Source: Candidatus Solibacter sp. (GTDB lineage Bacteria > Acidobacteriota > Terriglobia > Bryobacterales > Bryobacteraceae). Taken from it: a stretch of 7,365 bases of DNA. A program made the translations under genes and the position numbers. Under the pieces are notes generated by a model. It saw nothing but the letters and a program-made list of their open reading frames with translations. It was not told the origin of the DNA and searched no databases. Numbering within the stretch: position 1 is the first letter of the stretch; the number at the start of each line of letters is the position of its first letter. Shown one piece after another: positions 6,563 to 7,365 of the stretch. The DNA lies in contig JADGNS010000212.1 in NCBI GenBank assembly GCA_017883355.1, positions 1 to 7,365 of the forward strand, read 5' to 3'.

Positions 6563-7207
6563 CTAGCGGACGGTGACGGCAAACGTCTTACGGTCCGTTC
6601 CCCCTTCGCCGGCGGCGATCAGCGTGTAGGTAGCGGTGGCCTTGGGATAGAAGCGAGTGCAGTTCTTGGCAACCGGAGGCAGTTGCCAGCCATTCGGTTC
6701 CATCCGGACCGTACTGGCATGCGCGACCCCGTAGCATAGGGTCACGGCTTCGCCTCGGGGAATCTGCCTTTCGCTGGTGGTGAACATCAGGATGGCGGGC
6801 GGCGCGGGCTTGACGCGGATGCGGAAAGACTCCGATGCCTGGCTGCCATCGGTGCCTTCGGCCACGAGCTTGTAGGTGGTGTCCTGGTGCGGCTCGACGA
6901 AGAAGCAGCGATTCGGGGCGGGCGTGAGGTTTTCCACGGCCGGCTCGATCCGCACACTGGTGGCGTTGCGCACGCCGTAGCAAACCAGGTTCGGATCGCC
7001 GTCCACCATCTCGACGGACCGGGCGTAAAACTGCGTGATCCCGACGCCGCCGTTGTCGTCCGGCGGGCTCTGCCTGGCCTGCTGGCGCCGGGCCTGCGTT
7101 CTGCCCTCCATGCGGAGGTGGGAATCGTGGCGTACCATCCAGACCCACCCGAGACGCGCGACGGCCAGAGACAATCCGATCAAGAGCAGCAGGCTGATCT
7201 GCTTCAT
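6563..7207 (-). CDS. Membrane-anchored or secreted protein with two Ig-like repeats
   Basis: The product has 214 residues from the ATG at 7205-7207. The frame stays open upstream to a TTG at 7301-7303, but the ATG begins directly with a hydrophobic segment (MKQISLLLLIGLSLAVARLG, continuing as WVWMV), a signal peptide or, without a clear cleavage site, an N-terminal anchor. The ribosome site is weak (AAGAG two bases upstream). A charged Arg/Gln linker (31-50) follows. Two similar beta-sandwich repeats come next, at about 58-133 and 138-214. Each has a CYGV motif (76-79 and 158-161), then VR(I/M)EP, a second Cys (101 and 183), a TYKL/TYTL strand and an alternating hydrophobic end. The equal Cys spacing suggests one disulfide per domain outside the cytoplasm. 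I recognise no named family; it looks like the Ig-like modules of many Acidobacteria surface proteins. An adhesive or structural role is inference. It converges on the ATP-grasp-like gene. Confidence 0.8.
   Translation of the reverse strand: MKQISLLLLIGLSLAVARLGWVWMVRHDSHLRMEGRTQARRQQARQSPPDDNGGVGITQFYARSVEMVDGDPNLVCYGVRNATSVRIEPAVENLTPAPNRCFFVEPHQDTTYKLVAEGTDGSQASESFRIRVKPAPPAILMFTTSERQIPRGEAVTLCYGVAHASTVRMEPNGWQLPPVAKNCTRFYPKATATYTLIAAGEGGTDRKTFAVTVR
6566..6598. terminator. Possible two-way hairpin at the convergent gene ends
   Basis: GCGGAC (6566-6571) can pair with GTCCGT (6593-6598), and inside it GACG (6575-6578) with CGTC (6584-6587) around GCAAA. The two parts are joined by an unequal internal loop. 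It lies in the last codons of the minus-strand Ig-like gene, just after the ATP-grasp-like stop codon. No T-run follows on either strand, so the support is weak. Confidence 0.2.
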
Positions 7208-7323
7208 AACTCTTAGAATCCGCTTCGGGGCGAACGGTTCCCGGTATCGCAATGAATCGGACCTGAATATGGTAAACGGCTTGCCTGCGCTCTCCAGCCA
7301 CAACCCCGTGCTATAGGTAGAGC
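7208..7323. other. Intergenic stretch upstream of the Ig-like gene
   Basis: This 116-base stretch should carry the promoter of the minus-strand Ig-like gene and perhaps that of a plus-strand gene starting at 7324. On the plus strand TATAGG (7312-7317) is a fair -10 match. On the minus strand I find no pair of boxes better than chance. No hairpin or RNA gene is evident. Confidence 0.3.
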
Positions 7324-7365
7324 GTGGAAAACGGCCAGCGCCCGCGCAGTCTCCAATGGCTGCCG
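7324..7365 (+). CDS. Possible first codons of a plus-strand gene (partial)
   Basis: GTG at 7324-7326 opens a frame to the window edge, reading MENGQRPRSLQWLP if GTG is the start. AGG at 7315-7317 lies six bases upstream, good ribosome-site spacing, and most third positions are G or C. The -10-like TATAGG overlaps this site, which would instead suggest a leaderless start. Fourteen codons are too few to name a family or to be sure the frame is real. Confidence 0.35.
   Translation, partial: MENGQRPRSLQWLP

Overview
The window reads as an ordinary chromosomal segment of a high-GC Gram-negative bacterium, most likely an acidobacterium of the Solibacter/Bryobacter type. That assignment is an inference. 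It rests on the strongly G/C-ending codons, on several exported TPR proteins, on a small exported beta-rich protein with a TVNLLQPSMVG-like core, and on a stand-alone circularly permuted ATP-grasp-like protein; I recognise all of these as typical of that group. No rRNA, tRNA, CRISPR array, insertion sequence or phage gene is visible.

Layout. Bases 1-67 look like the last codons of a plus-strand gene. Its stop codon lies inside a G/C-rich hairpin. Bases 68-236 hold no gene I can support. Three minus-strand genes then fill 237-2936. Read in their own direction they are miaA (tRNA dimethylallyltransferase, apparent TTG start), a small exported protein of 116 residues, and an exported protein joining a TolB/CsgG-like N-terminal domain to TPRs. 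A weak intrinsic terminator spans the miaA stop codon, so the two genes after it may have their own promoter.

miaA is divergent from a 645-residue exported protein built almost wholly of TPRs (3008-4945). The 71-base gap between them carries overlapping -10-like hexamers on the two strands. The TPR gene ends in an 18-position hairpin followed by a T-rich stretch, a good intrinsic terminator. After an A/T-richer leader comes a 449-residue circularly permuted ATP-grasp-like protein (5210-6559). It converges, with only three bases between stop codons, on a minus-strand gene (6563-7207) for a membrane-anchored or secreted protein with two tandem Ig-like repeats, each with a C-x24-C pair. At the right edge a plus-strand gene may begin at a GTG (7324).

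How they work together. miaA is tRNA modification housekeeping and looks functionally unrelated to its neighbours. The two TPR proteins, the small exported protein and the Ig-like protein are all predicted to act outside the cytoplasm, probably as assembly or interaction factors, but the sequence names no partner. I see no convincing evidence of a new multi-gene system. The most interesting single item is the ATP-grasp-like protein, whose nucleotide-binding loop lacks the usual glycine-rich, basic form.
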